DNA of 62,208 nucleotides, taken from positions 1-62,208 of the forward strand of contig NZ_WIXM01000022.1 of assembly GCF_010993965.1 (NCBI RefSeq), read 5' to 3'. The translations under genes were made by a program, and so were the position numbers. The first letter of the stretch is position 1. Every line of letters starts with the position of its first letter. The notes under the pieces were generated by a model. That model saw nothing but the letters and a program-made list of their open reading frames with translations. It was not told the origin of the DNA and searched no databases. Shown piece after piece: positions 30,196-42,403 of this stretch. Source of the stretch: Gracilibacillus sp. YIM 98692. Lineage in GTDB: Bacteria; Bacillota; Bacilli; Bacillales; Amphibacillaceae.

Positions 30196-32274
30196 ATGCC
30201 TAGAGAGTTCTCCTTGGAGAATACACGTAATATTGGTGTCATGGCACACATTGATGCTGGTAAAACAACTGCTACAGAACGTATTTTATTCTATACTGGT
30301 AGAATCCATAAAATTGGGGAGACACACGAAGGTGCTTCTCAAATGGACTGGATGGAGCAAGAGCAGGAACGTGGTATTACGATCACATCTGCTGCTACAA
30401 CAGCTCAATGGAAAGGTCACCGCATTAACATTATTGATACACCAGGTCACGTGGACTTCACTGTAGAGGTTGAACGTTCTTTACGTGTACTTGATGGTGC
30501 GGTAGCTGTACTTGATGCACAATCAGGTGTAGAACCACAAACAGAAACTGTTTGGCGTCAAGCTACCACATATGGTGTTCCTCGTATTGTGTTTGTTAAT
30601 AAAATGGATAAAGTTGGTGCAGACTTCCTTTATTCCTGTAAAACACTAAAAGACCGTTTAGGTGCTAATGCGCATCCAGTGCAGCTTCCAATTGGTGCAG
30701 AAGATGAGTTTGAAGGTATTATTGACCTTATCTCAATGGAAGCATACTATTATCTAGATGATCTAGGAACACGTGCGGAAGCTAAGCCGATTCCTGATGA
30801 GTACAAAGACCAAGCAGAAGAGTATCGCACAGGTCTTGTAGAATCTGTAGCTGAACTAGACGAAGACCTAATGATGCGTTACCTAGAAGGAGAAGAGATC
30901 TCAAATGATGAGTTGCGTGCAGCTATACGCCAAGCAACATTAAGCGTTGAGTTTTATCCTGTGTTCTGCGGTTCAGCATTTAAAAATAAAGGGGTACAGT
31001 TGTTAATTGATGGTGTTGTTGATTATTTACCATCTCCATTAGACATTCCGCCAATTGAAGGTATTATACCTCAAACAGAGGAAGAAGTTGTCCGTAAAGC
31101 TGACGACAAAGAACCGTTCTCTGCTTTAGCATTTAAAGTTGCGACAGACCCATTTGTCGGTAAGTTGACATTCTTCCGAGTTTATTCCGGAACATTAAAT
31201 GCCGGATCTTATATCAAAAACTCTACGAAAGACAAGCGTGAACGTGTAGGTCGTATTCTACAAATGCACGCAAATTCTCGTGAGGAAATTTCGACTGTGT
31301 ATGCAGGAGATATTGCAGGCGCAGTAGGTTTAAAAGATACTAGTACAGGGGATACGTTATGTGAGGAAAAGAGTTTAGTTATCCTTGAATCTATGGAATT
31401 CCCAGATCCGGTAATCTCTGTAGCTATTGAACCGAAGTCGAAAGCTGACCAAGATAAGATGGCAGTGGCGTTAGGTAAACTAGCTGAAGAAGACCCGACA
31501 TTTAAGGCAGAAACAGACCAAGAAACTGGTCAAACGATTATTTCTGGTATGGGTGAGCTTCACCTTGACATCATTGTCGATCGTCTAAAGCGTGAGTTCA
31601 AAGTGGAAGCAAATGTTGGTGCTCCACAAGTATCTTACCGTGAAACTTTCCGTTCTTCTGCTGAAGTGGAAGGTAAATTCGTTCGCCAATCTGGTGGTCG
31701 TGGTCAGTATGGACACGTATGGGTTCGTTTCGAACCAAACGAAGAAGGCGCAGGCTTTGAATTTGTTAATAAGATCGTTGGTGGTGTAGTACCACGTGAA
31801 TATATCCCATCTGTTGAGCAAGGGATTAAAGAAACAATGGAAAATGGGGTATTAGCTGGTTATCCACTAATCGATGTGAAAGCAACATTGTATGATGGAA
31901 GCTACCACGATGTAGACTCTAATGAGACTGCGTTTAAAGTAGCAGCTTCAATGGCGTTAAAATCTGCGAAAGGTAAATGTGACCCAGTACTACTTGAGCC
32001 AATGATGAAAGTAGAAGTTGTTATTCCTGAAGAATACATGGGTGACATTATGGGTGACGTTACATCTCGCCGTGGACGTGTAGAAGGTATGGAAGCACGT
32101 GGGCCAGCGCAAGTTGTTAATGCATTCGTGCCGCTATCTGAAATGTTTGGTTATGCCACAGCATTACGTTCTAACACGCAAGGTCGCGGAACATACACAA
32201 TGCACTTTAGTCACTATGAAGAAGTACCAAAAAGTATTTCTGAAGAAATTATTAAGAAAAACGCAGGCGAATAA
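30196..32274 (+). CDS. fusA: elongation factor G
   Basis: EF-G drives translocation and ribosome recycling. The 692-residue protein has the G1 motif AHIDAGKTT (17-25), DTPGH, NKMD, and domains II-V in normal order, ending with the [10 protein letters not shown] domain V segment. An aaggagaaag site precedes it. Confidence 0.98.
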   Translation: MPREFSLENTRNIGVMAHIDAGKTTATERILFYTGRIHKIGETHEGASQMDWMEQEQERGITITSAATTAQWKGHRINIIDTPGHVDFTVEVERSLRVLDGAVAVLDAQSGVEPQTETVWRQATTYGVPRIVFVNKMDKVGADFLYSCKTLKDRLGANAHPVQLPIGAEDEFEGIIDLISMEAYYYLDDLGTRAEAKPIPDEYKDQAEEYRTGLVESVAELDEDLMMRYLEGEEISNDELRAAIRQATLSVEFYPVFCGSAFKNKGVQLLIDGVVDYLPSPLDIPPIEGIIPQTEEEVVRKADDKEPFSALAFKVATDPFVGKLTFFRVYSGTLNAGSYIKNSTKDKRERVGRILQMHANSREEISTVYAGDIAGAVGLKDTSTGDTLCEEKSLVILESMEFPDPVISVAIEPKSKADQDKMAVALGKLAEEDPTFKAETDQETGQTIISGMGELHLDIIVDRLKREFKVEANVGAPQVSYRETFRSSAEVEGKFVRQSGGRGQYGHVWVRFEPNEEGAGFEFVNKIVGGVVPREYIPSVEQGIKETMENGVLAGYPLIDVKATLYDGSYHDVDSNETAFKVAASMALKSAKGKCDPVLLEPMMKVEVVIPEEYMGDIMGDVTSRRGRVEGMEARGPAQVVNAFVPLSEMFGYATALRSNTQGRGTYTMHFSHYEEVPKSISEEIIKKNAGE

Positions 32275-32282
32275 TTGATTTT

Positions 32283-32312
32283 TTGACCAATCTAAAGTAT
32301 AACTTGTATTGT
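32283..32312 (+). promoter_or_regulatory. possible promoter of tuf
   Basis: TTGACC (32283-32288) and TATTGT (32307-32312) with an 18-bp spacer lie in the fusA-tuf gap. The -10 is weak. Confidence 0.45.
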
Positions 32313-32314
32313 AA

Positions 32315-32347
32315 GCTTAGAAAATGTCCCTTTTGCATTTTCTAAGC
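32315..32347 (+). other. 12-bp stem-loop between fusA and tuf
   Basis: gcttagaaaatg (32315-32326) pairs perfectly with 32336-32347 around a 9-nt loop. No T-tract follows, so it is not a standard terminator. It would sit at the 5' end of tuf mRNA if the adjacent promoter is used. Confidence 0.65.
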
Positions 32348-32402
32348 AGAGATACATTAAAATAAAAATACATTTTTTACTTAATTAAAGGAGGAAATAT
32401 AC

Positions 32403-33593
32403 ATGAGTAAAGAAAAATTTGACCGTTCCAAAGACCACGTTAACATTGGTACAATTGGACACGTTGACCATGGTAAAACAACTTTAACTGCAGCTATTAC
32501 AAACGTTCTATTCAACCAATCAGGTACTGGTGAAGCACGTGCTTACGACCAAATTGATGGTGCACCTGAAGAACAAGAACGTGGAATTACGATCTCAACA
32601 GCACACGTTGAGTATGAAACTGCAAACCGTCACTATGCACACGTTGACTGCCCAGGACACGCTGACTATGTTAAAAACATGATCACTGGTGCAGCACAAA
32701 TGGATGGTGCGATCCTAGTTGTATCTGCAGCTGATGGCCCAATGCCACAGACTCGTGAGCACATCCTACTCTCTCGTCAAGTGGGTGTACCAGCAATCGT
32801 TGTATTCTTAAACAAATGCGATATGGTAGATGACGAAGAACTTCTAGAACTAGTAGAAATGGAAGTACGTGATCTACTATCTGAATATGACTTCCCTGGT
32901 GATGATGTACCAGTAGTAAAAGGTTCTGCACTTCAAGCACTTGAAGGTGAAGAGCAATACGTTAACGCAATCCTTGAACTAATGGAAGCAGTTGACGAGT
33001 ACATTCCTCGCCCGGACCGTGACACTGAAAAACCATTCATGATGCCAGTTGAGGACGTATTCTCTATCACTGGTCGTGGTACAGTTGCAACTGGTCGTGT
33101 TGAACGTGGTGTTGTAAAAGTTGGAGATGAAGTAGAAATCATCGGTCTTGCTGAAGAAGCTGGTAAAACAACTGTTACTGGTGTTGAAATGTTCCGTAAG
33201 CTTCTTGACTATGCAGAAGCTGGTGACAACATTGGTGCATTATTACGTGGTGTGGCACGTGAAGACATTAACCGTGGCCAAGTTCTAGCTAAGCCTGGTT
33301 CTATCACTCCACATACTAAGTTCAAAGCAGAAGTTTATGTACTTGCTAAAGATGAAGGTGGACGTCACACTCCTTTCTTCTCTAACTATCGTCCGCAGTT
33401 CTACTTCCGTACTACAGACGTTACTGGTGTTATCGAATTACCAGAAGGTGTAGAAATGGTAATGCCTGGCGATAACGTTGAAATGAAAGTAGAACTTATT
33501 TCACCAATCGCGATTGAGGATGGTACTAAATTCTCTATCCGTGAAGGTGGACGTACTGTAGGTGCAGGTGTTGTAGCAGAAATCATTGAGTAA
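32403..33593 (+). CDS. tuf: elongation factor Tu
   Basis: EF-Tu carries aminoacyl-tRNA to the ribosome. The 396-residue protein has GHVDHGKTT (19-27), DCPGH, NKCD and the three standard domains. Codons are strongly biased, as expected for the most abundant protein. aaaggagga precedes the ATG. Confidence 0.99.
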   Translation: MSKEKFDRSKDHVNIGTIGHVDHGKTTLTAAITNVLFNQSGTGEARAYDQIDGAPEEQERGITISTAHVEYETANRHYAHVDCPGHADYVKNMITGAAQMDGAILVVSAADGPMPQTREHILLSRQVGVPAIVVFLNKCDMVDDEELLELVEMEVRDLLSEYDFPGDDVPVVKGSALQALEGEEQYVNAILELMEAVDEYIPRPDRDTEKPFMMPVEDVFSITGRGTVATGRVERGVVKVGDEVEIIGLAEEAGKTTVTGVEMFRKLLDYAEAGDNIGALLRGVAREDINRGQVLAKPGSITPHTKFKAEVYVLAKDEGGRHTPFFSNYRPQFYFRTTDVTGVIELPEGVEMVMPGDNVEMKVELISPIAIEDGTKFSIREGGRTVGAGVVAEIIE

Positions 33594-33607
33594 TCAATGA
33601 ATATATT

Positions 33608-33639
33608 AAAGCAGGTAGCAAAAAGCTATCTGCTTTTTT
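33608..33639 (+). terminator. terminator after tuf
   Basis: gcaggtagc/gctatctgc (one G-U pair) with flanking A-T pairs and a run of six T ends the str operon. Confidence 0.9.
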
Positions 33640-33716
33640 GTCTTAATAGGAACAGGGAGATAAATGGCCGATAATCTTGTAGAATAAAAGGATTTGAAAA
33701 AAATTTTTATAAAACC

Positions 33717-33745
33717 TTGCATTTTTTCTATGAAAAATATATAAT
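33717..33745 (+). promoter_or_regulatory. SigA promoter of the S10 operon
   Basis: TTGCAT (33717-33722), 17 bp and TATAAT (33740-33745) give an rpsJ leader of about 128 nt. Confidence 0.82.
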
Positions 33746-33752
33746 GTACAAT

Positions 33753-33879
33753 GTTGGTCATAAACAGGCGATGATGCGGAAGGTTGTTGGCACACCCGGC
33801 CCCTTTGCCATGGCGGGTGTATCAAGGAATTTTCGCGGAGAATGTCTATTCATAAAATGGGCGAAAAGGAGGGTCAATA
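33753..33879 (+). promoter_or_regulatory. S10 operon leader RNA
   Basis: Two hairpins are visible. One is acacccg/cgggtgt (33792-33798 with 33814-33820). The other is closed by ttttcgc/gcgaaaa (33830-33836 with 33861-33867) and has an inner gaat/attc stem (33840-33851). The second closing stem runs into the rpsJ ribosome site aaaaggaggg (33864-33873). I infer translational or attenuation control; the ligand is unknown. Confidence 0.55.
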
Positions 33880-34188
33880 ATGGCAAAAGAAAAAATTAGA
33901 ATTCGTTTAAAAGCGTATGATCACCGTATTTTAGATCAATCTTCAGATAAGATTGTAGATACAGCGAAAAGATCTGGTGCAGGAGTTTCTGGACCAATTC
34001 CATTACCGACTGAAAGATCGGTATACACTGTTTTACGTGCGACGCACAAATACAAAGATGCTCGTGAGCAATTTGAAATGCGTACACATAAACGTCTGAT
34101 TGATATTGTAAGTCCAACACCTAAGACTGTAGATGCTTTAATGCGTCTTGATTTACCGTCAGGTGTAGATATCGAAATCAAATTATAA
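33880..34188 (+). CDS. rpsJ: 30S ribosomal protein S10
   Basis: The 102-residue protein is the first gene of the S10 cluster. It carries the conserved RLKAYDHR start and the GPIPLPT loop. It also serves as NusE in antitermination complexes. aaaaggaggg precedes the ATG. Confidence 0.98.
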   Translation: MAKEKIRIRLKAYDHRILDQSSDKIVDTAKRSGAGVSGPIPLPTERSVYTVLRATHKYKDAREQFEMRTHKRLIDIVSPTPKTVDALMRLDLPSGVDIEIKL

Positions 34189-34219
34189 TATAAATTATAA
34201 AATTTAGGAGGTGTAACGG

Positions 34220-34849
34220 ATGGCGAAAGGAATCTTAGGTCGCAAAATCGGCATGACACAGCTTTTCTCTGAAGATGGAGAACTAATTCCAGTAACTGTA
34301 GTAGAAGTTGAACCAAATGTTGTGCTTCAAAAGCGTACAAATGAAAATGATGGTTATGAAGCAATTCAAATTGGTTTTGCTGATAAAAAGCAATCTCGTA
34401 CAAATAACTCAGAAAAAGGGCATGCTGAAAAAGCAAATACTACTCCTAAGCGCTTCGTTCGTGAAATCCGTGACGTAAATCTTGATGAATATGATTTAGG
34501 TCAAGAGATAAACGTAGAGGCATTTGAAGCAGGAGATAAAATTGATGTAACAGGAACTTCTAAAGGGAAAGGTTTCCAGGGTGCTATTAAGCGACACAAC
34601 CAAGCACGCGGACCAATGACACACGGTTCCCATTATCATAGGTCACCAGGTGCAATGGGTGTAATTGACCCAATGCGCGTTTTCAAAGGAAAGAAATTAC
34701 CTGGTCAAATGGGTGGAAATCAAGTGACTGTTCAAAACTTAGAAGTTGTGAAAGTAGATACAGAACGTAACCTTCTATTAATCAAAGGCAACGTTCCTGG
34801 TGCAAAAAAATCATTCGTTCAAGTTACGAGTGCAATTAAGGCTAACTAA
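34220..34849 (+). CDS. rplC: 50S ribosomal protein L3
   Basis: This 209-residue early-assembly protein has an extension reaching toward the peptidyl transferase centre ([12 protein letters not shown] segment). It lies 31 bp after rpsJ with a strong taggaggtg site. Confidence 0.98.
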   Translation: MAKGILGRKIGMTQLFSEDGELIPVTVVEVEPNVVLQKRTNENDGYEAIQIGFADKKQSRTNNSEKGHAEKANTTPKRFVREIRDVNLDEYDLGQEINVEAFEAGDKIDVTGTSKGKGFQGAIKRHNQARGPMTHGSHYHRSPGAMGVIDPMRVFKGKKLPGQMGGNQVTVQNLEVVKVDTERNLLLIKGNVPGAKKSFVQVTSAIKAN

Positions 34850-34874
34850 TTATTGTTTGAAGGGAGGATATGTC

Positions 34875-35498
34875 ATGCCTAAAGTAGCACTATATAACCA
34901 GAGTGGATCACAAGTTGGTGATGTAGAGATTAATGATGCAGTATTTGGGATTGAACCAAATGAACATGTATTACATGACGCTGTAGTTATGCAACGAGCT
35001 TCATTACGCCAAGGTACACATGCGGTGAAAAACCGTTCAGATGTAAGTGGTGGTGGACGCAAGCCATGGCGTCAAAAGGGAACTGGCCGTGCACGTCAAG
35101 GTTCTATTAGATCCCCGCAATGGGTAGGTGGTGGAACAGTATTCGGACCAACCCCAAGAAGCTATAGCTACAAATTACCAAAGAAGGTTCGTAGATTAGC
35201 GCTTAAGTCTGCACTTTCATCTAAGGTAAAAGAAGATAGTTTAGTTGTGTTGGATGAACTTTCCATCGAGGTACCAAAAACAAAAGAAGTAGTTTCCATT
35301 CTTTCTTCTTTAAATGCGGACGCAAAAGCACTATTCGTAACTGCAGATAAAGACGAAGTGCTAGCAAAATCTGCAAACAACCTACAAAATGTAAAAGTTT
35401 TAACTGTAAGTGAAGTAAACGTACTAGACTTGCTTACGCATGACAAGCTGATCTTAACGAAAGAGGCAGCTGAAAAAGCAGGGGAGGTGCTTGCATAA
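34875..35498 (+). CDS. rplD: 50S ribosomal protein L4
   Basis: The 207-residue protein from ATG 34875 (aagggagga upstream) has the exit-tunnel loop with [14 protein letters not shown], where macrolide-resistance changes occur; here it is wild type. An in-frame start at 34800 overlaps rplC and was rejected. Its stop overlaps the rplW start by one base. Confidence 0.97.
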   Translation: MPKVALYNQSGSQVGDVEINDAVFGIEPNEHVLHDAVVMQRASLRQGTHAVKNRSDVSGGGRKPWRQKGTGRARQGSIRSPQWVGGGTVFGPTPRSYSYKLPKKVRRLALKSALSSKVKEDSLVVLDELSIEVPKTKEVVSILSSLNADAKALFVTADKDEVLAKSANNLQNVKVLTVSEVNVLDLLTHDKLILTKEAAEKAGEVLA

Positions 35499-35788
35499 TG
35501 AAGGATCCTCGTGATATTATTAAGCGCCCTGTCATTACAGAACACTCTGCTGATTTAATGGCAGATAAAAAATACACGTTCGAAGTGAGCAAAGAAGCGA
35601 ACAAAACTGAAATCAAAAATGCTGTTGAAGTTATTTTTGGTGTAAATGTAGTAAATGTAAACACATTGAACAAAAAAGGTAAATTTAAGCGTATGGGACG
35701 TTATGGTGGATATCGTCCAAACCGCAAGAAAGCTATTGTTCAGTTGTCAGAAGATAGCAAAGAACTTGATTTCTTTGAAACATTATAA
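35498..35788 (+). CDS. rplW: 50S ribosomal protein L23
   Basis: The 96-residue protein sits at the tunnel exit, the docking site for trigger factor and SRP. It has the RPVITEHS start and is coupled to rplD by a TAATG overlap. Confidence 0.98.
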   Translation: MKDPRDIIKRPVITEHSADLMADKKYTFEVSKEANKTEIKNAVEVIFGVNVVNVNTLNKKGKFKRMGRYGGYRPNRKKAIVQLSEDSKELDFFETL

Positions 35789-35814
35789 TTCTATTTAAAA
35801 AGGAGGGAAAACAG

Positions 35815-36645
35815 ATGGCGATTAAAAAGTATAAACCAACCTCAAATGGACGTAGAGGTATGACTGGTTCTGATTTTGCTGAAATCACAACAAATCAACC
35901 TGAAAAATCGTTATTGAGCCCATTAAGCAAACGTGGTGGACGCAATAACCAGGGTAAATTAACTGTTCGTCATCAGGGCGGTGGACATAAGCGTAAATAT
36001 CGTATCATCGATTTTAAACGTGACAAAGATGGAATACCAGGTACCGTTGCTACAATCGAATACGACCCGAACCGCTCAGCAAACATTGCATTAATCCATT
36101 ATGCTGATGGAGAGAAACGTTATATTATTGCACCAAAGGGAATTCAAGTTGGTCAAAAAATCGTGTCTGGATCTGAAGCAGATATCAAACTAGGTAATGC
36201 TTTACCGTTAGCAGATATCCCAGTAGGTACTACTATTCATAATATTGAATTGAAACCTGGACGCGGTGCTCAATTAGCTAGATCAGCTGGTGCTCAAGCA
36301 CAAATCCTTGGTAGAGAAGGCAAATATGTACTAGTAAGATTAGCTTCAGGTGAAGTTCGTTTAGTTCTAGGAAGTTGCCGTGCAACGGTTGGCCAAGTTG
36401 GAAACCTAGAGCATGAACTTATTAGTGTTGGTAAAGCAGGTCGTTCACGTTGGAAAGGTCATAGACCTACAGTTCGTGGTTCTGTTATGAACCCTAACGA
36501 TCACCCACACGGTGGTGGTGAAGGACGTGCACCAATCGGTATGCCATCTCCGGTATCACCATGGGGTAAACCGACAATTGGTTACAAAACTCGTAAACGT
36601 AACAAACCATCAGATAAATTTATTGTACGTAGACGTAAAAAATAA
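35815..36645 (+). CDS. rplB: 50S ribosomal protein L2
   Basis: The 276-residue protein is needed for subunit association and peptidyl transfer. It has the conserved C-terminal [13 protein letters not shown] segment. aaaggaggg precedes the ATG. Confidence 0.98.
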   Translation: MAIKKYKPTSNGRRGMTGSDFAEITTNQPEKSLLSPLSKRGGRNNQGKLTVRHQGGGHKRKYRIIDFKRDKDGIPGTVATIEYDPNRSANIALIHYADGEKRYIIAPKGIQVGQKIVSGSEADIKLGNALPLADIPVGTTIHNIELKPGRGAQLARSAGAQAQILGREGKYVLVRLASGEVRLVLGSCRATVGQVGNLEHELISVGKAGRSRWKGHRPTVRGSVMNPNDHPHGGGEGRAPIGMPSPVSPWGKPTIGYKTRKRNKPSDKFIVRRRKK

Positions 36646-36702
36646 CGGGGTTGAACGGCGGGAGTAAATACCCGTCTGTCAATCGCGAAGGGAGGCTTAT
36701 TC

Positions 36703-36981
36703 ATGGGACGCAGCTTAAAAAAAGGACCTTTCGCAGATGACCATTTAATGAAAAAGATCGATAAACTAAATGATGATGACAAAAAGCAAGTAGTAAAGAC
36801 TTGGTCTCGTCGATCTACTATTTTTCCTAACTTTGTCGGTCATACGATTGCGGTATATGATGGTCGTAAACACGTGCCAGTGTACGTAACAGAAGATATG
36901 GTTGGACACAAATTAGGCGAATTCGCTCCAACTCGTACGTTTAAAGGGCATGCTGGAGACGACAAGAAAACAAAACGTTAA
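36703..36981 (+). CDS. rpsS: 30S ribosomal protein S19
   Basis: This 92-residue head protein has the GRSLKKGPF start and WSRRSTIFP segment. A 57-bp gap with a small gcgggagtaaatacccg hairpin separates it from rplB. Confidence 0.98.
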   Translation: MGRSLKKGPFADDHLMKKIDKLNDDDKKQVVKTWSRRSTIFPNFVGHTIAVYDGRKHVPVYVTEDMVGHKLGEFAPTRTFKGHAGDDKKTKR

Positions 36982-37000
36982 TTGAGAGGAGGTACTCCTA

Positions 37001-37342
37001 ATGCAAGCAAAAGCTGTTGCAAAATCAGTTCGTATTGCTCCTCGTAAAGTCCGCTTAGTAATTGATTTGATTCGCGGTAAAAATGTTGGAGAGGCAATTG
37101 CGACTTTAAAACATACACAACGCGGTGCATCCCCAGTTGTGGAAAAATTACTAAACTCTGCTATCGCAAACGCAGAGCATAACTATGAAATGAATCCAGA
37201 AGAATTAGTTGTATCAGAAGCGTTTGTAAACGAAGGTGTTACTTTGAAACGTTTCCGTCCACGTGCACAAGGACGTGCAACACAAATTAATAAACGAACT
37301 AGCCACATCACAGTGGTTTTATCTGAGAAAAAGGAGGGATAA
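37001..37342 (+). CDS. rplV: 50S ribosomal protein L22
   Basis: The 113-residue protein lines the exit tunnel through its long beta hairpin ([11 protein letters not shown] segment). It follows a gagaggaggt site and is 3 bp from rpsC. Confidence 0.98.
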   Translation: MQAKAVAKSVRIAPRKVRLVIDLIRGKNVGEAIATLKHTQRGASPVVEKLLNSAIANAEHNYEMNPEELVVSEAFVNEGVTLKRFRPRAQGRATQINKRTSHITVVLSEKKEG

Positions 37343-37345
37343 TCT

Positions 37346-37987
37346 ATGGGTCAAAAAGTAAATCCATCTGGTCTGCGTGTCGGAGTTATCCATGATTGGG
37401 AATCAAAATGGTATGCAGGTAAAGATTATGCAGACCTTTTACATGAAGATATCAAAATTCGTGAATATATAGAAGGACGACTAAAAGACGGAGCTGTTTC
37501 TAAAATTGAGATTGAAAGAGCGGCAAACCGTGTAAATATCTCTATTTCTACAGCAAAACCAGGTATGGTTATTGGTAAAGGTGGTTCTGAAGTAGAAGCA
37601 CTTCGTAAATCACTAAACCATTTAACTGGAAAAAGAGTACACATTAACATTGTGGAAGTAAAAAAAGCAGATTTAGATGCAACATTAGTTGCTCAAAATA
37701 TCGCGCGTCAATTAGAAAACCGTGTATCTTTCCGTCGTGCGCAAAAACAAACCATTCAACGCGCTATGCGTGCAGGTGCCAAAGGTATTCGTACACAGGT
37801 TTCTGGGCGTCTTGGCGGTGCGGACATGGCAAGAGCAGAAAGCTACAGCGAAGGAACTGTACCACTCCATACATTACGTGCAGACATTAACTATGGTACT
37901 GCAGAAGCAGACACTACTTATGGTAAGTTAGGTGTTAAAGTATGGATCTACCGTGGAGAAGTCCTTCCAACAAAAAACGATAACTAA
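37346..37987 (+). CDS. rpsC: 30S ribosomal protein S3
   Basis: The 213-residue protein has an N-terminal KH domain ([15 protein letters not shown]) and a C-terminal domain at the mRNA entry tunnel ([11 protein letters not shown]). It is slightly shorter at the C-terminus than the B. subtilis protein. Confidence 0.97.
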   Translation: MGQKVNPSGLRVGVIHDWESKWYAGKDYADLLHEDIKIREYIEGRLKDGAVSKIEIERAANRVNISISTAKPGMVIGKGGSEVEALRKSLNHLTGKRVHINIVEVKKADLDATLVAQNIARQLENRVSFRRAQKQTIQRAMRAGAKGIRTQVSGRLGGADMARAESYSEGTVPLHTLRADINYGTAEADTTYGKLGVKVWIYRGEVLPTKNDN

Positions 37988-38004
37988 GGAAGGGGGCAAG
38001 CATT

Positions 38005-38428
38005 ATGTTAATGCCAAAACGTGTAAAACATCGTAAACAACATCGTGCTAGTTTGAAAGGTAAAGCAAAAGGCGGTACTTCAGTTGCTTTTGGTGAATTC
38101 GGGCTACAAGCAGTTGAACCAGCATGGATCACAAGTCGACAAATCGAAGCAGCTCGTATAGCGATGACTCGTTATATGAAGCGTGGTGGTAAAGTTTGGA
38201 TTAAAATTTTCCCTGATAAACCATACACTGCTAAACCATTAGAAGTTCGTATGGGTTCCGGTAAAGGTGCTCCTGAAGGATGGGTAGCAGTAGTAAAACC
38301 TGGCAAAATAATGTTTGAGATTGCGGGTGTTTCTGAGGAAGTTGCACGCGAAGCGCTACGTCTCGCATCTCACAAATTGCCTATTAAAACAAAATTCGTA
38401 AAACGTGAAGAAATTGGTGGTGAAATCA

Positions 38429-38439
<11 letters not shown>
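38005..38439 (+). CDS. rplP: 50S ribosomal protein L16
   Basis: The 144-residue protein lies near the A site. It starts [14 protein letters not shown] and has the [15 protein letters not shown] loop. The 3' end overlaps rpmC by 11 bp. Confidence 0.98.
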
Positions 38440-38916
<477 letters not shown>

Positions 38917-38959
38917 TTAAAGTTCGCTCGGATAAGTTCCGAAGGGAGGGTACACGAAG

Positions 38960-39328
38960 ATGATCCAACAAGAATCTCGTTTGAAAGTTGCAGATAACTC
39001 TGGTGCTCGTGAAGTACAAACGATTAAAGTATTAGGCGGTTCTGGTCGAAAAACTGCGAATATCGGTGATGTTATTGTTTGCTCGGTAAAACAAGCAACA
39101 CCAGGGGGCGTTGTTAAAAAAGGCGATGTTGTAAGAGCAGTTATTGTACGTTCTAAGAGTGGTGTAAGAAGAAAAGATGGTTCTTATATCCGTTTTGATG
39201 AGAACGCAGCTGTTATCGTTCGTGATGACCAAAGTCCAAGAGGTACTCGTATTTTTGGACCAGTAGCACGTGAATTACGTGATGCGAAGTTTATGAAAAT
39301 CGTATCTCTAGCTCCAGAAGTACTATAA
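38960..39328 (+). CDS. rplN: 50S ribosomal protein L14
   Basis: The 122-residue interface protein has [13 protein letters not shown] and [13 protein letters not shown]. gaagggaggg lies upstream. L14 is also the docking site of the silencing factor RsfS. Confidence 0.98.
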   Translation: MIQQESRLKVADNSGAREVQTIKVLGGSGRKTANIGDVIVCSVKQATPGGVVKKGDVVRAVIVRSKSGVRRKDGSYIRFDENAAVIVRDDQSPRGTRIFGPVARELRDAKFMKIVSLAPEVL

Positions 39329-39369
39329 AGCACGTAACGGAATAATCGTGTAAGGAGGTGCGGATAAGC

Positions 39370-39681
39370 ATGCATGTCAAAAAAGGTGACAAAGTACAAG
39401 TGATTTCTGGTAAAGATAAAGGGAAACAAGGAACCGTGTTAACGGCATTTCCTAAAAAGGATCGTGTGCTTGTAGAAGGTGTAAATGTAGTGAAAAAACA
39501 CGCAAAACCATCTCAAGATAATCCACAAGGTGGTATTTTAGACCAAGAAGCAGCGATTCATGTTTCAAATGTATTACCAATTGACCCTAAATCAGGAGAG
39601 CCTACTCGTGTAGGATATGAAGATCGTGATGGTAAGAAAGTTCGTATCGCTAAAAAATCTGGTGAAGCTCTAGATAAATAG
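39370..39681 (+). CDS. rplX: 50S ribosomal protein L24
   Basis: This 103-residue KOW-domain assembly initiator runs from ATG 39370, ten bases after aaggaggtg. An ATA-adjacent frame opening at 39358 lies inside the ribosome site. [19 protein letters not shown] is the KOW core. Confidence 0.97.
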   Translation: MHVKKGDKVQVISGKDKGKQGTVLTAFPKKDRVLVEGVNVVKKHAKPSQDNPQGGILDQEAAIHVSNVLPIDPKSGEPTRVGYEDRDGKKVRIAKKSGEALDK

Positions 39682-39709
39682 TGTCCGTTGATGAAAGGAG
39701 GTTTACGTG

Positions 39710-40249
39710 ATGAACACATTAAAAGATAAATATAATAATGAAATTGTTTCTTCATTAGTAGAGAAGTTTAATTATGATTCAGTAATGGAAGTACCAAAGG
39801 TCGAAAAAATTGTTATTAACATGGGTGTAGGAGATGCTGTTCAAAACTCAAAAGCTCTTGATGCAGCTATTGAAGAATTGACACAAATCTCAGGTCAAAA
39901 ACCAGTAATAACAAAAGCGAAAAAATCAATTGCAGGCTTCCGTTTACGTGAAGGAATGCCTATTGGTGCAAAAGTTACACTACGTGGTGAGCGTATGTAT
40001 GATTTTCTTCAAAAGCTAATTGATGTATCACTTCCACGTGTACGTGACTTCCGTGGTATTTCTAAAAAAGCTTTTGACGGCCGTGGCAATTACACTTTAG
40101 GTGTGAAAGAACAATTGATTTTCCCAGAAATTAATTATGACCAAGTCAACAAAGTAAGAGGGATGGACGTTGTTGTTGTAACAACTGCAGATTCAGACGA
40201 AGAAGCTGCGGAACTCTTAACACAGCTTGGCATGCCTTTCCAAAAATAA
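39710..40249 (+). CDS. rplE: 50S ribosomal protein L5
   Basis: This 179-residue central protuberance protein contacts 5S rRNA and P-site tRNA. ATG 39710 matches the usual N-terminus and follows aaaggaggt; a GTG one codon earlier is possible. The [14 protein letters not shown] segment is intact. Confidence 0.97.
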   Translation: MNTLKDKYNNEIVSSLVEKFNYDSVMEVPKVEKIVINMGVGDAVQNSKALDAAIEELTQISGQKPVITKAKKSIAGFRLREGMPIGAKVTLRGERMYDFLQKLIDVSLPRVRDFRGISKKAFDGRGNYTLGVKEQLIFPEINYDQVNKVRGMDVVVVTTADSDEEAAELLTQLGMPFQK

Positions 40250-40263
40250 GCTTAAGCAAGTAA

Positions 40264-40461
<198 letters not shown>

Positions 40462-40489
40462 AACCCGTAAGGGGAAGGAGGTAAAATAA

Positions 40490-40888
40490 ATGGTTATGAC
40501 AGATCCAATTTCAGATATGCTAACTCGCATTCGTAATGCTAACATGGTTCGCCATGAAAAATTAGAATTTCCAGCATCTAATCTTAAAAAAGAGGTTGCT
40601 GATATCTTAAAGCGTGAAGGATTCATTCGCGATTATGAATTCGTAGAAGATAATAAACAAGGGATTCTACGTATCTTTATGAAGTATGGTTCAAACGAAC
40701 AACGCGTTATCTCTGGTCTGAAGAAAATCAGTAAACCTGGTTTACGTGTTTATGCGAAAGCTGATGAGCTACCAAAAGTCTTAAATGGTTTAGGTGTAGC
40801 AATCGTTTCTACTTCAAAAGGTGTATTAACTGATAAAGAGGCACGTGCGCAAGCTATCGGTGGAGAAGTGCTTGCATATATTTGGTAA
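40490..40888 (+). CDS. rpsH: 30S ribosomal protein S8
   Basis: The 132-residue platform protein starts [17 protein letters not shown], as in Bacillus. In E. coli S8 represses the spc operon; no matching site is claimed here. Confidence 0.98.
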   Translation: MVMTDPISDMLTRIRNANMVRHEKLEFPASNLKKEVADILKREGFIRDYEFVEDNKQGILRIFMKYGSNEQRVISGLKKISKPGLRVYAKADELPKVLNGLGVAIVSTSKGVLTDKEARAQAIGGEVLAYIW

Positions 40889-40918
40889 TTTATTTTTGAA
40901 TGACAGGAGGTGTATTGC

Positions 40919-41455
40919 ATGTCTCGTATAGGTTTTAAGACTCTAGAAATTCCAGAAGGTGTGGAAGTTAAGGTTGACGGAAACAATGTTACGGTAAAAG
41001 GACCTAAAGGGGAACTAAGCCGTAAATTTAACCCAGATATGACGATTAAAATAGATGATAATATATTAACTGTTGAGCGCCCTAGCGACAACAAAGAGCA
41101 CCGAGCATTACACGGTACTACTCGTAGCTTGATTGGAAACATGGTTGAAGGTGTCCACAAAGGCTTTGAGAAAGCATTAGAAATTCAAGGGGTAGGTTAT
41201 CGTGCACAAAAACAAGGCGAAAAGCTTGTTGTTAATGCTGGTTATTCTCACCCTGTAGAGATGGAGACACAAGAGGGTATCGAAATTGAAGTTCCATCTA
41301 ACACAAAAGTTGTAGTTAAAGGTATTGATAAAGAATTAGTTGGGGCAGTTGCAGCTAATATCCGTTCAATTCGCCCACCTGAGCCGTATAAAGGTAAAGG
41401 TATTCGTTATGAAGGTGAATATGTACGTCGTAAAGAAGGTAAAACAGCTAAATAA
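40919..41455 (+). CDS. rplF: 50S ribosomal protein L6
   Basis: The 178-residue protein from ATG 40919 (caggaggtg upstream) has two L6 repeats and the C-terminal [11 protein letters not shown] motif. The in-frame start at 40910 overlaps the ribosome site. Confidence 0.97.
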   Translation: MSRIGFKTLEIPEGVEVKVDGNNVTVKGPKGELSRKFNPDMTIKIDDNILTVERPSDNKEHRALHGTTRSLIGNMVEGVHKGFEKALEIQGVGYRAQKQGEKLVVNAGYSHPVEMETQEGIEIEVPSNTKVVVKGIDKELVGAVAANIRSIRPPEPYKGKGIRYEGEYVRRKEGKTAK

Positions 41456-41503
41456 TAGGTTAATTAAGGTTATTTAGTTAGGCAACAGAAAGGAGTGACC
41501 TAG

Positions 41504-41866
41504 ATGATCACAAAGCCTGATAAAAACGATGTTCGCAAAAAGAGACATTTGCGTATTCGTAAAAACTTATTCGGTACAGAGGAACGTCCACGTTTGAATG
41601 TATACCGTTCAAACAAGCATATCTATGCACAGTTAATCGATGATGTAAATAATGTGACATTAGCTAGCGCATCTACAGTAGATAAAGAATTCGACTTAGA
41701 TGCAACTGGTAACGTTGAAGCAGCTCAAAAAGTAGGCGAATTAATCGCTAAGCGTGCTCAAGACAATGGGTATAAGAGTGTTATATTTGATCGTGGTGGT
41801 TATTTATATCATGGTCGTGTCAAATCTTTAGCAGATGCTGCTCGCGAAGCAGGTCTTGAATTTTAA
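41504..41866 (+). CDS. rplR: 50S ribosomal protein L18
   Basis: This 120-residue 5S rRNA-binding protein has the [14 protein letters not shown] core and the [12 protein letters not shown] segment. aaaggagtga precedes it. Confidence 0.98.
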   Translation: MITKPDKNDVRKKRHLRIRKNLFGTEERPRLNVYRSNKHIYAQLIDDVNNVTLASASTVDKEFDLDATGNVEAAQKVGELIAKRAQDNGYKSVIFDRGGYLYHGRVKSLADAAREAGLEF

Positions 41867-41886
41867 TTAAAAAGGAGGGACATATA

Positions 41887-42390
41887 TTGCATACTAACAT
41901 CGACCCAAACAAACTAGATTTAGAAGAACGCGTAGTAACAATTAATCGTGTAGCAAAAGTTGTGAAAGGTGGTCGCCGTTTCCGTTTTGCTGCATTGGTA
42001 GTCGTTGGAGATAAAAATGGTCATGTAGGTTTTGGTACTGGTAAAGCACAAGAGGTACCAGATGCTATTAAGAAAGCAATTGATGATGCGAAAAAGAACT
42101 TAATTAATGTACCGATCGTTGGTACTACTATTCCGCACGAAATCCATGGTCAATTTGGAGCTGGTAATATCCTGCTTAAACCAGCAGCAGAAGGTACTGG
42201 GGTTATTGCAGGTGGACCAGTACGTGCCGTGCTAGAACTTTCAGGTATCGGTGATATCCTATCTAAATCATTAGGTTCTAACACACCAATCAACATGGTT
42301 CGTGCAACAATTAATGGACTAAGCGAGTTAAAACGTGCAGAAGACGTAGCAAAACTTCGTGGAAAGTCTGTAGAAGAATTGTTAGGATAA
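41887..42390 (+). CDS. rpsE: 30S ribosomal protein S5
   Basis: The 167-residue protein starts at TTG, eight bases after aaggaggg. It has the N-terminal double-stranded RNA-binding-like domain ([14 protein letters not shown]) and the C-terminal decoding-fidelity domain. The spectinomycin-loop region is conserved. Confidence 0.96.
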   Translation: MHTNIDPNKLDLEERVVTINRVAKVVKGGRRFRFAALVVVGDKNGHVGFGTGKAQEVPDAIKKAIDDAKKNLINVPIVGTTIPHEIHGQFGAGNILLKPAAEGTGVIAGGPVRAVLELSGIGDILSKSLGSNTPINMVRATINGLSELKRAEDVAKLRGKSVEELLG

Positions 42391-42403
42391 GGAGGGAAAA
42401 CAA

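Noticed and set aside
30233-30466. 77-codon frame inside fusA
   Set aside because: It is an alternative frame of EF-G with no start signal.
33717-33899. 60-codon frame across the S10 promoter and leader
   Set aside because: It starts inside the -35 element and runs into rpsJ; the RNA structure explains the sequence.
33936-34436. 166-codon minus-strand frame under rpsJ and rplC
   Set aside because: It is an antisense shadow of two certain ribosomal genes. The same applies to the other long minus-strand frames inside rpoB, rpoC, fusA, tuf and clpC.
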